Positions 38,482 to 47,025 of a DNA stretch of 64,000 nucleotides are shown in pieces. The position numbers and the translations under genes are program-made. Under the pieces are notes generated by a model. It saw only the letters and a list, made by a program, of their open reading frames with translations. It searched no databases and had not been told where the DNA came from. The stretch comes from Hyphomicrobiales bacterium (lineage in GTDB: Bacteria > Pseudomonadota > Alphaproteobacteria > Rhizobiales > Rhodobiaceae): positions 177,118 to 241,117 of the forward strand of contig PKTR01000001.1 in assembly GCA_002869065.1 (NCBI GenBank), written 5' to 3'. Numbering within the stretch: the first letter of the stretch is position 1; the number at the start of each line of letters is the position of its first letter.

Positions 38482-38946
38482 TCAGGCGGCTTCGGCGTCG
38501 GACAGGGCGAGCGCGACCTGCGCAGCCTGCTCTTCAAGTTCGTCCTCGATGATGGAAACGTCGTAGCCGGCACGTTCCGCCGTTTCGATGACGACTTTGA
38601 CGCCAAGCCGGGCGGCCATCGCCTGCGCCCAGAGAAGCGCGCTGCGGGTTCCCGACTTGCAATACATCAGCACCGGTCCAGGCAGCTCGGCGAGCGCGTC
38701 GGCGACATCGTCGACGATCGCTTCGTCGGTGACGTCGAGACCGGGGCAGGGGATGTAGCGGTAGGCGAGGCCGACGTCCGCGGCGAGTTCTGCCGCATGG
38801 TCAGAGAGCACCGGCACGCTCTTCTCGGTATCCGGGCGATTGTTGATCACGCTGCGAAAACCGCGCGCGGCGGCAACGGCGAAGTCGGCCGAATTGAGCT
38901 GCGGAGCAACGGCGACATGCGGGGTAAGAGCGGCAATCTTGGTCAT
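38482..38946 (-). CDS. DUF442/TIGR01244-type phosphatase-like protein
   Basis: 154-residue dual-specificity-phosphatase-like domain. The signature loop VLMYCKSGTRSALLW matches the Cys-x4-Arg P-loop of the BLH N-terminal domain family often linked with sulfur or H2S oxidation genes. No persulfide dioxygenase is beside it. The ATG at 38946 follows GAGGAGAA; an upstream frame to 39030 lacks a site. Function in the cell is unknown. Confidence 0.8.
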   Translation of the reverse strand: MTKIAALTPHVAVAPQLNSADFAVAAARGFRSVINNRPDTEKSVPVLSDHAAELAADVGLAYRYIPCPGLDVTDEAIVDDVADALAELPGPVLMYCKSGTRSALLWAQAMAARLGVKVVIETAERAGYDVSIIEDELEEQAAQVALALSDAEAA

Positions 38947-39146
38947 GTTCTTCTCCTCGCAGGGGCAGCGATGAGGACGCTGCACCATCTGGCTTGTCAT
39001 TGAAGCTAGGGAGATTTTCGCGCCGCACAAGCAAAAAGCGACGTATGCTTAGAAAATAAATCTAAAATTCCGATTGCAACCGATGCCGATAGGAATATCA
39101 TACCCCAAACTAAAAATGCCGAGAAAAAAATTCTGGAGGGGAAATC

Positions 39147-39626
39147 ATGGTGGATCGCACGGACCGGAAGATTCTCGCCATTTTGCAGGAGGACGCGACC
39201 GTCCCCGTTGCCGAGATCGGCCGTCGGGTCGGCCTGTCGACCACACCGTGCTGGCGCCGTATCCAGAAGCTGGAGGAGGAAGGGGTGATCCGCAAGAGGG
39301 TCGCGGTCCTCGATCCGGCCAAGGTCAACGCCAAGGTGACCGTGTTCGTCGCGATCCGCACCAACCGCCACACCGAAAACTGGCTGGAGGAGTTTTCCTC
39401 CACCGTCGAGGAGTTCCCCGAGGTGGTCGAGTTCTACCGCATGAGCGGGGATATCGACTATCTGCTGCGCGTGGTGGTGCCCGATATCGAAGCCTATGAC
39501 GCCTTCTACAAGCGCCTCATCAGCCGCATCGAGCTGTCGGATGTGAGTTCGACCTTCGCCATGGAGGCGATCAAGTACACCACCGCGCTGCCGCTCAACT
39601 TCGTCACGCTCGACAAGCAGACATAA
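39147..39626 (+). CDS. Lrp/AsnC-family transcriptional regulator
   Basis: 159-residue regulator with an N-terminal HTH (DRTDRKILAILQEDATVPVA, then GLSTTPCWRRIQKLEEEGVI) and a C-terminal RAM ligand-binding domain (VVEFYRMSGDIDYLLRVVVP). Members sense amino acids. It lies upstream, in opposite orientation, of a region holding a beta-hydroxyacid dehydrogenase, a PLP lyase and an amino-acid ABC importer, which could be its targets (inference). An AT-rich leader (39045-39130) precedes it, with GGAGGGG before the ATG. Confidence 0.92.
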   Translation: MVDRTDRKILAILQEDATVPVAEIGRRVGLSTTPCWRRIQKLEEEGVIRKRVAVLDPAKVNAKVTVFVAIRTNRHTENWLEEFSSTVEEFPEVVEFYRMSGDIDYLLRVVVPDIEAYDAFYKRLISRIELSDVSSTFAMEAIKYTTALPLNFVTLDKQT

Positions 39627-39646
39627 AAAACGCGGCCTAAGCCGCG
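39625..39646 (-). terminator. Rho-independent terminator of the 39710-40591 gene (minus strand)
   Basis: Read on minus, the stem CGCGGC/GCCGCG (39631-39646, 4-base loop) is followed by six T (39625-39630). It overlaps the stop region of the convergent Lrp gene. Confidence 0.65.
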
Positions 39647-39673
39647 CATCGATGTCATGAGAAGCAGGCAGTG

Positions 39674-39702
39674 GAGCGGGCCGCGAGGGCCCGCTCTTTC
39701 GT
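39674..39702 (+). terminator. Rho-independent-like terminator of the Lrp gene
   Basis: Nine-base stem GAGCGGGCC/GGCCCGCTC with a 5-base loop (39674-39696) followed by TTTCGTT. It ends just before the convergent gene's stop codon. Confidence 0.6.
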
Positions 39703-39709
39703 TGCAGAG

Positions 39710-40591
39710 TTACTTCTTGCCGTGGTCGTCGAGACGGGCGATCAGGCTCGACGTATCCCAGCGCGCGCCGCCCATGTTCTGCACTTCGCTGTAGAACATA
39801 TCGACGAGCGCCGCGACCGGCAGGTTGGCGCCGTTGGCGCGCGCCTCGTTGAGGCAGATCGCCAGGTCCTTGCGCATCCAGTCGACCGCGAAGCCAAAAT
39901 CGAACTTGCCGTCGCGCATGGTCTCCCAGCGGTTTTCCATCTGCCACGACTGAGCCGCGCCCTTGGAGATGACGCCGATCACCTTGGCGACATCGAGCCC
40001 GGCGATCTTGGCGAAGTGGATGCCTTCGGCGAGACCCTGAACGAGACCGGCGATACAGAGCTGGTTGACCATCTTGGTGAGCTGGCCGGCACCGGCCTCG
40101 CCCATCAGGCCAACCATGCGGGCAAAGCAGTCGATCACCGGCTTCGCTTTGTCGTAGTCGGCTTCGTCGCCACCGATCATGACGGTGAGGACGCCGTTCT
40201 CGGCGCCCGCCTGACCGCCGGACACCGGCGCATCGAGCGCACCGAAGCCGCGCGCCTTCGCCTCGGCAGCGAGTTCGCGGGCGATTTCCGCGCTTGCCGT
40301 GGTGTTGTCGATAAAGACCGCGCCTTCCTTCATCGACTGGAAGCAGCCATCGGGCCCGAGCGTCACCGAGCGCAGATCGTCGTCATTGCCGACGCAGGAG
40401 AACACGAAGTCGCAGCCTTCCGCTGCCTCGCGCGGGGTGAGGGCGAAGCTGCCGCCGTGCTCGGACACCCATTTCTCGGCCTTCGCGGTGGTGCGATTGT
40501 AGACGACCACGTCGTGGCCGCCGCGGCTCTTGATGAAGCCGGCCATCGGATAGCCCATGACGCCGAGACCGATAAAAGCGACTTTCGCCAT
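39710..40591 (-). CDS. NAD(P)-dependent beta-hydroxyacid dehydrogenase (HIBADH/GarR-like)
   Basis: 293-residue dehydrogenase of the 3-hydroxyisobutyrate/tartronate-semialdehyde reductase family. The Rossmann motif FIGLGVMGYPMAGFI, the substrate motif DAPVSGGQAGAENG and the catalytic Lys in GQLTKMVNQ are present. It oxidises or reduces a small beta-hydroxyacid with NAD(P); which one is not readable. GGGAGAA precedes the ATG. A terminator on its own strand follows, so it is probably monocistronic. Confidence 0.88.
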   Translation of the reverse strand: MAKVAFIGLGVMGYPMAGFIKSRGGHDVVVYNRTTAKAEKWVSEHGGSFALTPREAAEGCDFVFSCVGNDDDLRSVTLGPDGCFQSMKEGAVFIDNTTASAEIARELAAEAKARGFGALDAPVSGGQAGAENGVLTVMIGGDEADYDKAKPVIDCFARMVGLMGEAGAGQLTKMVNQLCIAGLVQGLAEGIHFAKIAGLDVAKVIGVISKGAAQSWQMENRWETMRDGKFDFGFAVDWMRKDLAICLNEARANGANLPVAALVDMFYSEVQNMGGARWDTSSLIARLDDHGKK

Positions 40592-40727
40592 TCATTTTCT
40601 CCCTTGGATTTTCGGGCCGCGCGGGGGCGCGGCGAATTGTTTGCCTCAGTAGTAGAATAGATTTGCCCCGGACGGAAACCCGTGCGGCGGGCGTAGCAGT
40701 TTCGCCGCTGCGGGAAAACTGCACGGA

Positions 40728-41897
40728 CTATGCGATCTGGGAGAGCGCCTGTTCGAGGTCGCCGATCAGATCGTCGACATGCTCGATGCCGACCGACAGG
40801 CGCAACAGGTTTTCCGGCATGTCGGTCACGCCCGCTTCGATTGTGTGGCGATGCTCGATGAGGCTTTCGACGCCGCCGAGCGAGGTCGCCCGCACGATCA
40901 CCTTGAGCGCACCCGCTACGGCGAGTGCGTCCCTGGCGCCGCCCTTGATGCAGAACGACATCAGGCTGCCGAACCCGTTCGTCATCTGCTGCACGGCAAT
41001 GTCGTGGCCCGGATGATCGGCGAGGCCGGGGTAGAGGACCCGTTCAACGGCCTCATGGCTGTTGAGGAAAGACGCGATGGCCACGGCATTGGCCGATGCC
41101 CGCTCGACCCGGAGTGCGAGGGTGCGCAGGCCCCGCAGGAACAGCCACGTCTCGAACGGTCCGAGTACGGCGCCGGCTTCCCGCCGTTCCGCCCGGATGG
41201 CGGTCCACCATTCGGCGTCGATGGCGTCGCTCGCCACGACGCCGGCCAGCACGTCGGAATGGCCGTTCAGCGACTTCGTTGCCGAGTGAAGAACGATGTC
41301 GGCGCCGAACGAGGCCGGCCGCGAATGGATCGGCGTCGCGGCCGTCGAGTCGACGGCAAGCAGGGCTCCGACCGCGTGGGCGGCGGTTGCGGCGCGTTTC
41401 AGATCGACGATGCCGAGCCAGGGGTTCGACGGTGTCTCGACGAGAACGAGGCCGGGCCGGGCTTCGGCGATGGCGTGTTCCAGTATGTTGGCATCCGTCG
41501 CATCCACTTCGACAAGCCGGACGCCGGAGCGGGCGCAATGCTTGCGCAGCCAGACCGTGGTGCCCCAATAAATGCCGCTCTGCGCGACGATGGCACCGCC
41601 ATTCGGCACCGCGCGCATCACTGCCGCAATCGCCGCCATGCCGGAGGGAAAGGTGAGGGCGCCGCGCACGCCTTCAAGCTCGGCGAGGACGCCTTCGAGC
41701 TGGGCATAGAGCGGCATGTCGTCCCGGCCATAGATCCGGCCCGGCGCGAGCGGCTGATAGTCGTCGCCACGGGCAAAGGTCGTCGCCGGCTGGATCGGCG
41801 GCACGACGCCGCCCGACGCGGCATCGATTGCGCCGCCGCCATGGGCGAGCAGGGTTTCGATATGTTTGGGCGCCAGCCCGTCCGCGTCGCCGCTCAT
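40728..41897 (-). CDS. PLP-dependent Cys/Met metabolism enzyme (cystathionine gamma-synthase family)
   Basis: 389-residue fold-type I PLP enzyme. PPIQPATTFARG, YGRDDMPLYAQLEGVLAELE, the Asp in LLAVDSTAATPI and the Schiff-base Lys in LHSATKSLNGHSDVLAG fit the trans-sulfuration family. Whether it acts as a cystathionine gamma-synthase, beta-lyase or gamma-lyase is not clear from motifs. Its start lies one base after the stop of the ABC permease gene, so it forms an operon with the amino-acid importer and may metabolise the imported amino acid. Confidence 0.85.
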   Translation of the reverse strand: MSGDADGLAPKHIETLLAHGGGAIDAASGGVVPPIQPATTFARGDDYQPLAPGRIYGRDDMPLYAQLEGVLAELEGVRGALTFPSGMAAIAAVMRAVPNGGAIVAQSGIYWGTTVWLRKHCARSGVRLVEVDATDANILEHAIAEARPGLVLVETPSNPWLGIVDLKRAATAAHAVGALLAVDSTAATPIHSRPASFGADIVLHSATKSLNGHSDVLAGVVASDAIDAEWWTAIRAERREAGAVLGPFETWLFLRGLRTLALRVERASANAVAIASFLNSHEAVERVLYPGLADHPGHDIAVQQMTNGFGSLMSFCIKGGARDALAVAGALKVIVRATSLGGVESLIEHRHTIEAGVTDMPENLLRLSVGIEHVDDLIGDLEQALSQIA

Positions 41898-41898
41898 C

Positions 41899-42714
41899 TC
41901 AGTTGGCCATCTTGAGGTGGCGCGTCAGCCGCTTCTCGAGCCGGTTCCAGATCCGGCGCAGCGTCTCGACCATGACCAGGTAGAGAATGGCGGCCCAGAT
42001 GAAGACCTGGAAGTCGAACGAACGGGAGAAGGCGAGCTTGGTTGCGCCCATCAGGTCGAACACGGTGACGACGCTGGCGATCGCCGAGCCCTTGATCATC
42101 AGGATGATCTCGTTGCCGAGCGGGCGCAGCGCGATGATCAGTGCCTGCGGCACGATGATGCGAAAGAAAATGACGACCGGTTTCAGGCCGAGCGACTGGG
42201 CGGCCTCGGTCTGGCCGCGCGGAACCGACTGGATCGCGCCGCGCAGGATTTCAGCCTGATAGGCGGCGGTGTTGAGCGTGAAAGTGAACAGCACGCACCA
42301 GAACGCTTCGGCAAAGAAATCCCACAGGCCAACGGCCTCAAGCTGGTCGCGGAATTGACCGGCGCCGTAATAGATGAGGAACACCTGTGCAAGCAGTGGC
42401 GTGCCGCGGAAGAAATAGACGTAGCCGTAGGAAATCGCCTGCAGGAAACGAGAGGACGACATCCGCGCCATGGCGACGGGGAAGGAAAGCAGCGCTCCGG
42501 CACCCACCGAAATCGCCACGATCGTCAGTGTGACGACGAGACCTTCGAGGAGCTTCGGTCCGTAGCGCGACAGAAGATCAGGATCGAATTGCAGAACGAC
42601 CATGCGCAGGAGGAAGAAACCGGCGATGGCAAAGACGCTCATCACGCCCCAACCGAGGATCCGGATCTTGGTCCAGCGCGCTTTGCGCGGGGCAGGGGCT
42701 TCGAGTGCCGTCAT
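41899..42714 (-). CDS. Polar amino-acid ABC transporter permease
   Basis: 271-residue HisM-type permease. A 30-residue N-terminal extension precedes five hydrophobic segments; FRGTPLLAQVFLIYYGAG and the EAA loop EAAQSLGLKPVVIFFRIIVPQ-like region are typical. The C-terminal tail is Arg/Lys-rich. It pairs with the permease encoded 3 bases upstream to form the channel for the binding protein at 43495. Confidence 0.9.
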   Translation of the reverse strand: MTALEAPAPRKARWTKIRILGWGVMSVFAIAGFFLLRMVVLQFDPDLLSRYGPKLLEGLVVTLTIVAISVGAGALLSFPVAMARMSSSRFLQAISYGYVYFFRGTPLLAQVFLIYYGAGQFRDQLEAVGLWDFFAEAFWCVLFTFTLNTAAYQAEILRGAIQSVPRGQTEAAQSLGLKPVVIFFRIIVPQALIIALRPLGNEIILMIKGSAIASVVTVFDLMGATKLAFSRSFDFQVFIWAAILYLVMVETLRRIWNRLEKRLTRHLKMAN

Positions 42715-42717
42715 CGC

Positions 42718-43428
42718 CTAGTGTCCCATGCCGCTTTTGTTGACCCGGCGCTCAAGGCTGGACAGCCCGGCCGACGAAATCATCGACATCACCAGATAGA
42801 TCATGCAGGCGACGCCGTAGAAGAAAAACGGCTCCTTGGTGACGCCGACGGCGATGTTGGTCTTGCGCAGGAGGTCGTCGAGCGCAATCACCGAAACGAG
42901 CGCCGTATCTTTCAGCAGCACCAGCCACAGATTGGTCAGGCCGGGCAGGGCAAGGCGGAAAAGCTGCGGGATGATGACCAGCCGGGTGATCTGGAATCCG
43001 GTCAGGCCAAGCGCCTTGCCGCCTTCGTACTGGCCCTTCGGAATGCCACGCAGCGCGCCGAGGAAGACTTCGCTTGAAAAGGCGGAAAAGACGAGACCAA
43101 GTGCAACGACGCCGGCGGTGAACCCGCTGATCTCGACATAGGTATCTGTGAAAAAGGCGACGATCTGCTGCAGGACGATCTGGCCGCCATAATAGACGAT
43201 GAACAGCGTCAGCAGTTCCGGCAGGCCGCGAAAGATGGTCGTGAAGATATCGCCGGCAAGCACCAGCGAGGGTTCGCCGGAATCCTTGGCGAGCGCGACG
43301 AGAAAGCCGATCAGAAGCCCCAATGGCAGGGTGACCAGTGCGAGCCGCACCGTCAGCCAAATGCCGATCAGGATCTCGTCACCCCATCCCGTTGGCCCGT
43401 AGGCCAATAGCCCCAGCAAATCTGACAA
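42718..43428 (-). CDS. Polar amino-acid ABC transporter permease
   Basis: 236-residue HisQ-type permease with FRGLPELLTLFIVYYGGQIV and an EAA loop GGKALGLTGFQITRLVIIPQ. About five hydrophobic segments. It follows the binding-protein gene across a stem-loop. No ATP-binding subunit gene adjoins this cluster. Confidence 0.9.
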   Translation of the reverse strand: MSDLLGLLAYGPTGWGDEILIGIWLTVRLALVTLPLGLLIGFLVALAKDSGEPSLVLAGDIFTTIFRGLPELLTLFIVYYGGQIVLQQIVAFFTDTYVEISGFTAGVVALGLVFSAFSSEVFLGALRGIPKGQYEGGKALGLTGFQITRLVIIPQLFRLALPGLTNLWLVLLKDTALVSVIALDDLLRKTNIAVGVTKEPFFFYGVACMIYLVMSMISSAGLSSLERRVNKSGMGH

Positions 43429-43449
43429 GAAAACCCTCTAAATGCTGAT

Positions 43450-43475
43450 CGGGCGGCGGTTTGTGCCGCCGCCCG
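43450..43475 (-). terminator. Stem-loop between the amino-acid binding protein and permease genes
   Basis: Ten-base perfect inverted repeat CGGGCGGCGG/CCGCCGCCCG with a 6-base loop, 20 bases after the binding-protein stop. It lacks a T-run. Likely a partial terminator that favours binding-protein expression. Confidence 0.6.
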
Positions 43476-43494
43476 AAGAGAGCGAAAACGCCGA

Positions 43495-44271
43495 TCAGTA
43501 GATCGAGAAGGGGAAATACTTGGCGTTGATCTTGTCGTAGGTGCCGTCCGCGCGGATCTCGGCGAGGGCCTTGTTGAACATGTCGGCGAGATCGGTTTCA
43601 CCCTGACGGATGGCGATGCCGGCGCCGGCGCCGAAATATTTCTCTTCGTTGTAGCTATCGCCGACGAAGTCGCAGCACTTGCCGTCTTCGGTCTTCGAAA
43701 TCCACTCGTAGAGAACGACGGAATCAGCGAGCACCGCGTCGAGGCGGCCGGAGGCGAGATCAAGATTGGCCTCGTCCTGCGTCGCGTAGAGCTTCACGGT
43801 CGAGTTCTTGTACTTGTCCTCGAGGTAGTTGGCGTGAATGGTCGAGGACTGCGCGCCAAGCGTCTTGCCGGCAAGCGCTTCCGGGCTGGTGTCCTTGACG
43901 TCCGACGTCTTCGCGGCAATGAAGCGGGCCGGGGTCTGGTAGTACTTGTCGGTGAAGTCGACCTTCTTACGGCGTTCTTCGGTGTTCGACATCGACGCGA
44001 TGATGGCGTCGTACTTGTTGGCGAGCAGGGCCGGAATGATGCCGTCCCAATCCTGCGCGACGAAGGTGCACTCGACCTTCATGCGGCTGCACAGTTCCTT
44101 GGCGATATCGATATCGAAGCCCTGCAGCTCGTTGTTGGAATCGAAGAAGTTGAACGGAGGATAGGCGCCTTCGGTGCCGATCCGGACCTTCGTCCATTCC
44201 TTGGCCTGGGCGACGCCCGAAACGGCCATGATCACCGCCGCGGCGGTGGCGATTTTGGCAAAGAATTTCAT
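43495..44271 (-). CDS. Amino-acid ABC transporter substrate-binding protein (HisJ/ArgT family)
   Basis: 258-residue periplasmic receptor with signal peptide MKFFAKIATAAAVIMAVSGV ending at AQA. Mature blocks VRIGTEGAYPPFNFFDSNNE, GFDIDIAKELCSRM and DWDGIIPALLANKYDAIIAS match lysine/arginine/ornithine- and related binding proteins; RRKKVDFTDKYYQTPARF is the hinge region. First gene of an importer-PLP enzyme operon. The amino acid is not certain. Confidence 0.91.
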   Translation of the reverse strand: MKFFAKIATAAAVIMAVSGVAQAKEWTKVRIGTEGAYPPFNFFDSNNELQGFDIDIAKELCSRMKVECTFVAQDWDGIIPALLANKYDAIIASMSNTEERRKKVDFTDKYYQTPARFIAAKTSDVKDTSPEALAGKTLGAQSSTIHANYLEDKYKNSTVKLYATQDEANLDLASGRLDAVLADSVVLYEWISKTEDGKCCDFVGDSYNEEKYFGAGAGIAIRQGETDLADMFNKALAEIRADGTYDKINAKYFPFSIY

Positions 44272-44495
44272 TCGTTATCCCTCTGTCTGAGCCTGGGGGC
44301 TTATGCCGCCCTCGTTATCTCCGGCCGTGCGGCGGGCGCCGCAACCGGGACCGGCGGGTATATTCCCACCAAAAATGACAAAGGCGCAAGGATGCAGCGC
44401 GGCGAAAACCGCAATTTTCCCAAATTGATCCGAGAAATGCGCCGTGACGCGGCGGCATGCGTTTTGCGCGAAAACGCAAACGAAAAGCCATGCGG

Positions 44496-45800
44496 TCAGA
44501 CAGATGTCGATACAGAGCGCGGCGGCAGACCGAATTCGGTGAACAGAAGCACACGGACCGGGGCGCCTTCCTCGATCGAGGGCGTGTCCTCGTCGATCTC
44601 GATGAGACCGTCGGCCTCGCGCAGCGAGGTGATGATGCCGGAGCCGTCACGGGCGAATTTCTGCACCCGCAGGGTCCCATCATCGCCCGTCACCAGAATG
44701 CCGCGCAGGAACTCGCGCCGGCCGAGCTTGCGCTTCGGCACCTCGAAGGCCGCCGGGATCATCATCGCGCGCGGCAACTCGAAGCCGCCGCCGGACATGG
44801 CGACCAGCGTCGGGCGGACATAGCTGAGGAAACAGTTGAAGGCGGCAACCGGATTGCCCGGAAGCCCGAGCACCACGCAATCGCCGATCTGGCCGAAACT
44901 CATCGGCCGGCCCGGCTTGATCGCGATCTGCCACAGATGGCGATGGCCGAGCGCGTCGATGGCGTCGATCAGATGGTCTTCCTCGCCAAGGCTTGCCCCG
45001 CCCGAGGTCACGATGGCGTCGTATGTTGCCGCGAGGTCGGCCAGCGTCGCCTGGATCTTGTCGGCATCGTCTGGCAGCACGCCGACATCGACCGGTTCGG
45101 CACCAGCGGCCTGCAACAGCATCGTCAGCAGGAAGTGGTTGGTGTCGTAGACCTGACCTGGCCCGAGCGGATTGCCGGGGCGGATAATCTCATCGCCGGT
45201 CGAGACCAGCGCGACCTTGAGCCGGCGATAGACGGTGACGTCGTTCTTGCCGGTCGAGGCGATCGCGCCGACTTCCTGCGGTCTGAGCCGCACGCCGGGG
45301 GAGAGGATGGCCGCGCCCGCCTGGATGTCCTCGCCGGCCCTGCGGCGGTTGGCGCCGTCCTTCAGGCCAGGCGGTATGTGCACCCATTCCGTGCCGTCGC
45401 GCTCCTCGCGCGTGCAGTCTTCCTGCATGGCGACCGTATTGGCCCCGGCCGGCATCACCGCGCCGGTGAAGATGCGTGCAGCCGTACCGGTAGCAAGGGG
45501 CGTGTCGGCCGCATGGCCCGCCGCGATGCGCGCCGAGATCGGGAACCAGCCGTCGCCGGCCACATAATCGGCATAGGCAAAGGCGTAGCCGTCGACAGCG
45601 GAATTGTCGGCCGCCGGCACGTCACGCGGCGCGACAATGTCTTCGGCCAGAATTCGGCCTGCCGCTTCGATCAGCGGGATTGTCTCGATGTCGACCACCG
45701 GACCGATGCGCTCGCGCAACAGCGCCTGCGCTTCGTGGTGGGTCAGCCGGTCGGCGTCGGTGAGGAAGCAGTCGTCGAGGAGGCGTTTAGTGCGCGGCAT
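44496..45800 (-). CDS. moeA: Molybdopterin molybdenumtransferase
   Basis: 434-residue enzyme inserting molybdate into adenylated molybdopterin. PAADNSAVDGYAFA, GAVMPAGANTVAMQED, LVSTGDEI and TSGGASLGEEDHL are MoeA hallmarks in the expected order, and the C-terminal beta-barrel domain IV closes the protein. The start MPRTKRLLDD at 45800 overlaps the end of mobB by 14 bases; a longer frame to 45896 lies inside mobB. Last gene of fdhD-mobA-mobB-moeA. Confidence 0.94.
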   Translation of the reverse strand: MPRTKRLLDDCFLTDADRLTHHEAQALLRERIGPVVDIETIPLIEAAGRILAEDIVAPRDVPAADNSAVDGYAFAYADYVAGDGWFPISARIAAGHAADTPLATGTAARIFTGAVMPAGANTVAMQEDCTREERDGTEWVHIPPGLKDGANRRRAGEDIQAGAAILSPGVRLRPQEVGAIASTGKNDVTVYRRLKVALVSTGDEIIRPGNPLGPGQVYDTNHFLLTMLLQAAGAEPVDVGVLPDDADKIQATLADLAATYDAIVTSGGASLGEEDHLIDAIDALGHRHLWQIAIKPGRPMSFGQIGDCVVLGLPGNPVAAFNCFLSYVRPTLVAMSGGGFELPRAMMIPAAFEVPKRKLGRREFLRGILVTGDDGTLRVQKFARDGSGIITSLREADGLIEIDEDTPSIEEGAPVRVLLFTEFGLPPRSVSTSV

Positions 45801-46335
45801 CGTGCCGTTTGATCCCGAAGGTTTCGATGATGAAGTCGGTGATAGCGCCGATATCGTCGAGGGAAAAGACCGGCTTGTCCGTATCGTCGACGGCATGGTC
45901 GCTGGCGATGGCGAAAACGGTGGGATCGGTCAGCGCCAGCGGGTCGTTGCGCGAGGCCTCGAGCCGGCGAACCTCAAGCTTGGGGTAGGATTCGCGCTTG
46001 TAGCCTTCGACGATCACGACGTCGCAGGGCGCGAAGCGCGGCAGAAAGTCGCCGAGGCCCGGTTCTTCCTCGTTTTCGCGGTTTTCATGCATCAGCACCC
46101 AGCGATAGCCGGAGACGAGGGCGACTTCGCCGGCGCCCGCGCCGCGATGGCGGTACGAGTCGGTGCCTTCATGGTCGACGTCGAACGCATGGTGTGCGTG
46201 CTTGACGGTCGACACCCGGTAGCCGCGCCGCGTCAGCTCGCCGACGATACCGACGACCATCGTCGTCTTGCCCGAGTTCTTCCAGCCGGTCACGCCGATC
46301 ACCGGCACGCCGTTCGGCCCAACAATCGCATTCAT
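45787..46335 (-). CDS. mobB: Molybdopterin-guanine dinucleotide biosynthesis adaptor
   Basis: 182-residue GTP-binding protein; P-loop GVTGWKNSGKTTMV, then KHAHHAFDVDHEGTDSYRHR and the VIVEGYKRESYPKLEV block typical of MobB. It assists MobA in forming the bis-MGD cofactor of formate dehydrogenase-type enzymes. Its ATG overlaps the mobA stop by 4 bases. Confidence 0.93.
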   Translation of the reverse strand: MNAIVGPNGVPVIGVTGWKNSGKTTMVVGIVGELTRRGYRVSTVKHAHHAFDVDHEGTDSYRHRGAGAGEVALVSGYRWVLMHENRENEEEPGLGDFLPRFAPCDVVIVEGYKRESYPKLEVRRLEASRNDPLALTDPTVFAIASDHAVDDTDKPVFSLDDIGAITDFIIETFGIKRHDAAH

Positions 46336-46985
46336 GCGTTGAGTTCCTCGTAGATCACCGCCGCCGTTTCGAGGTCTTCCGGCGTGTTCACGTTGAAAAA
46401 GGGATCGATTTCGATGTCGTCGATGATCGGGCCGCCGAAGCGCACCTCCGCCATCTGATGCCGGTCGACCCAGGCGAGCACCTTGCGGCTGTTGTCGCCA
46501 TTGAGCCAGGCCTCGAGATCGTCGGCAAGAGCGACCGGCCACAGCCCGAACACCGGATGAATGGAATTGCCCGAACGCGCCAGCGCGATCATCGTCTCGC
46601 TGTAGCCGGCGGCCCCAACGAGGCGGCCGACCAGATCGGTCGGGAAGAACGGCGTATCGCAGGCCACCGTCACCACCCAGCGCGCGTTCGGCGCGTGCTC
46701 GCGGGCATAGGTCATGCCGGCAAGCACGCCGGCGAGGGGGCCCGCGAAGCCTTCGATGGCATCGGCAACGACGGGAAGCTTCAGATCGGCGAAGCGCGCC
46801 GGGTCGCCATTGGCGTTGACGACGAGCGGACCGACTTGCGGTGCGAGCCGCTCCGCGCTGACGGAAATCATCGTACGCTCGCCGAGCATCATCAGGCTCT
46901 TGTCGACGCCGCCCATGCGTCGCGACAGCCCGCCTGCCAGCAGGCAACCGACAGTGAGCGAGGCATAGCGCCCCGGATCGTTCAT
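46332..46985 (-). CDS. mobA: Molybdenum cofactor guanylyltransferase
   Basis: 217-residue nucleotidyltransferase that attaches GMP to Mo-molybdopterin. The GTP-binding loop CLLAGGLSRRMGGVDKSLM, the metal-binding VACDTPFFP and the late FFNVNTPEDL are classical. The ATG at 46985 is the first with the conserved N terminus; a longer frame to 47138 runs into fdhD. Coupled to mobB. Confidence 0.93.
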   Translation of the reverse strand: MNDPGRYASLTVGCLLAGGLSRRMGGVDKSLMMLGERTMISVSAERLAPQVGPLVVNANGDPARFADLKLPVVADAIEGFAGPLAGVLAGMTYAREHAPNARWVVTVACDTPFFPTDLVGRLVGAAGYSETMIALARSGNSIHPVFGLWPVALADDLEAWLNGDNSRKVLAWVDRHQMAEVRFGGPIIDDIEIDPFFNVNTPEDLETAAVIYEELNA

Positions 46986-47025
46986 CAGGGTTTCGTCTTG
47001 TCCGGTAATCGACGCCACGTTCCGC

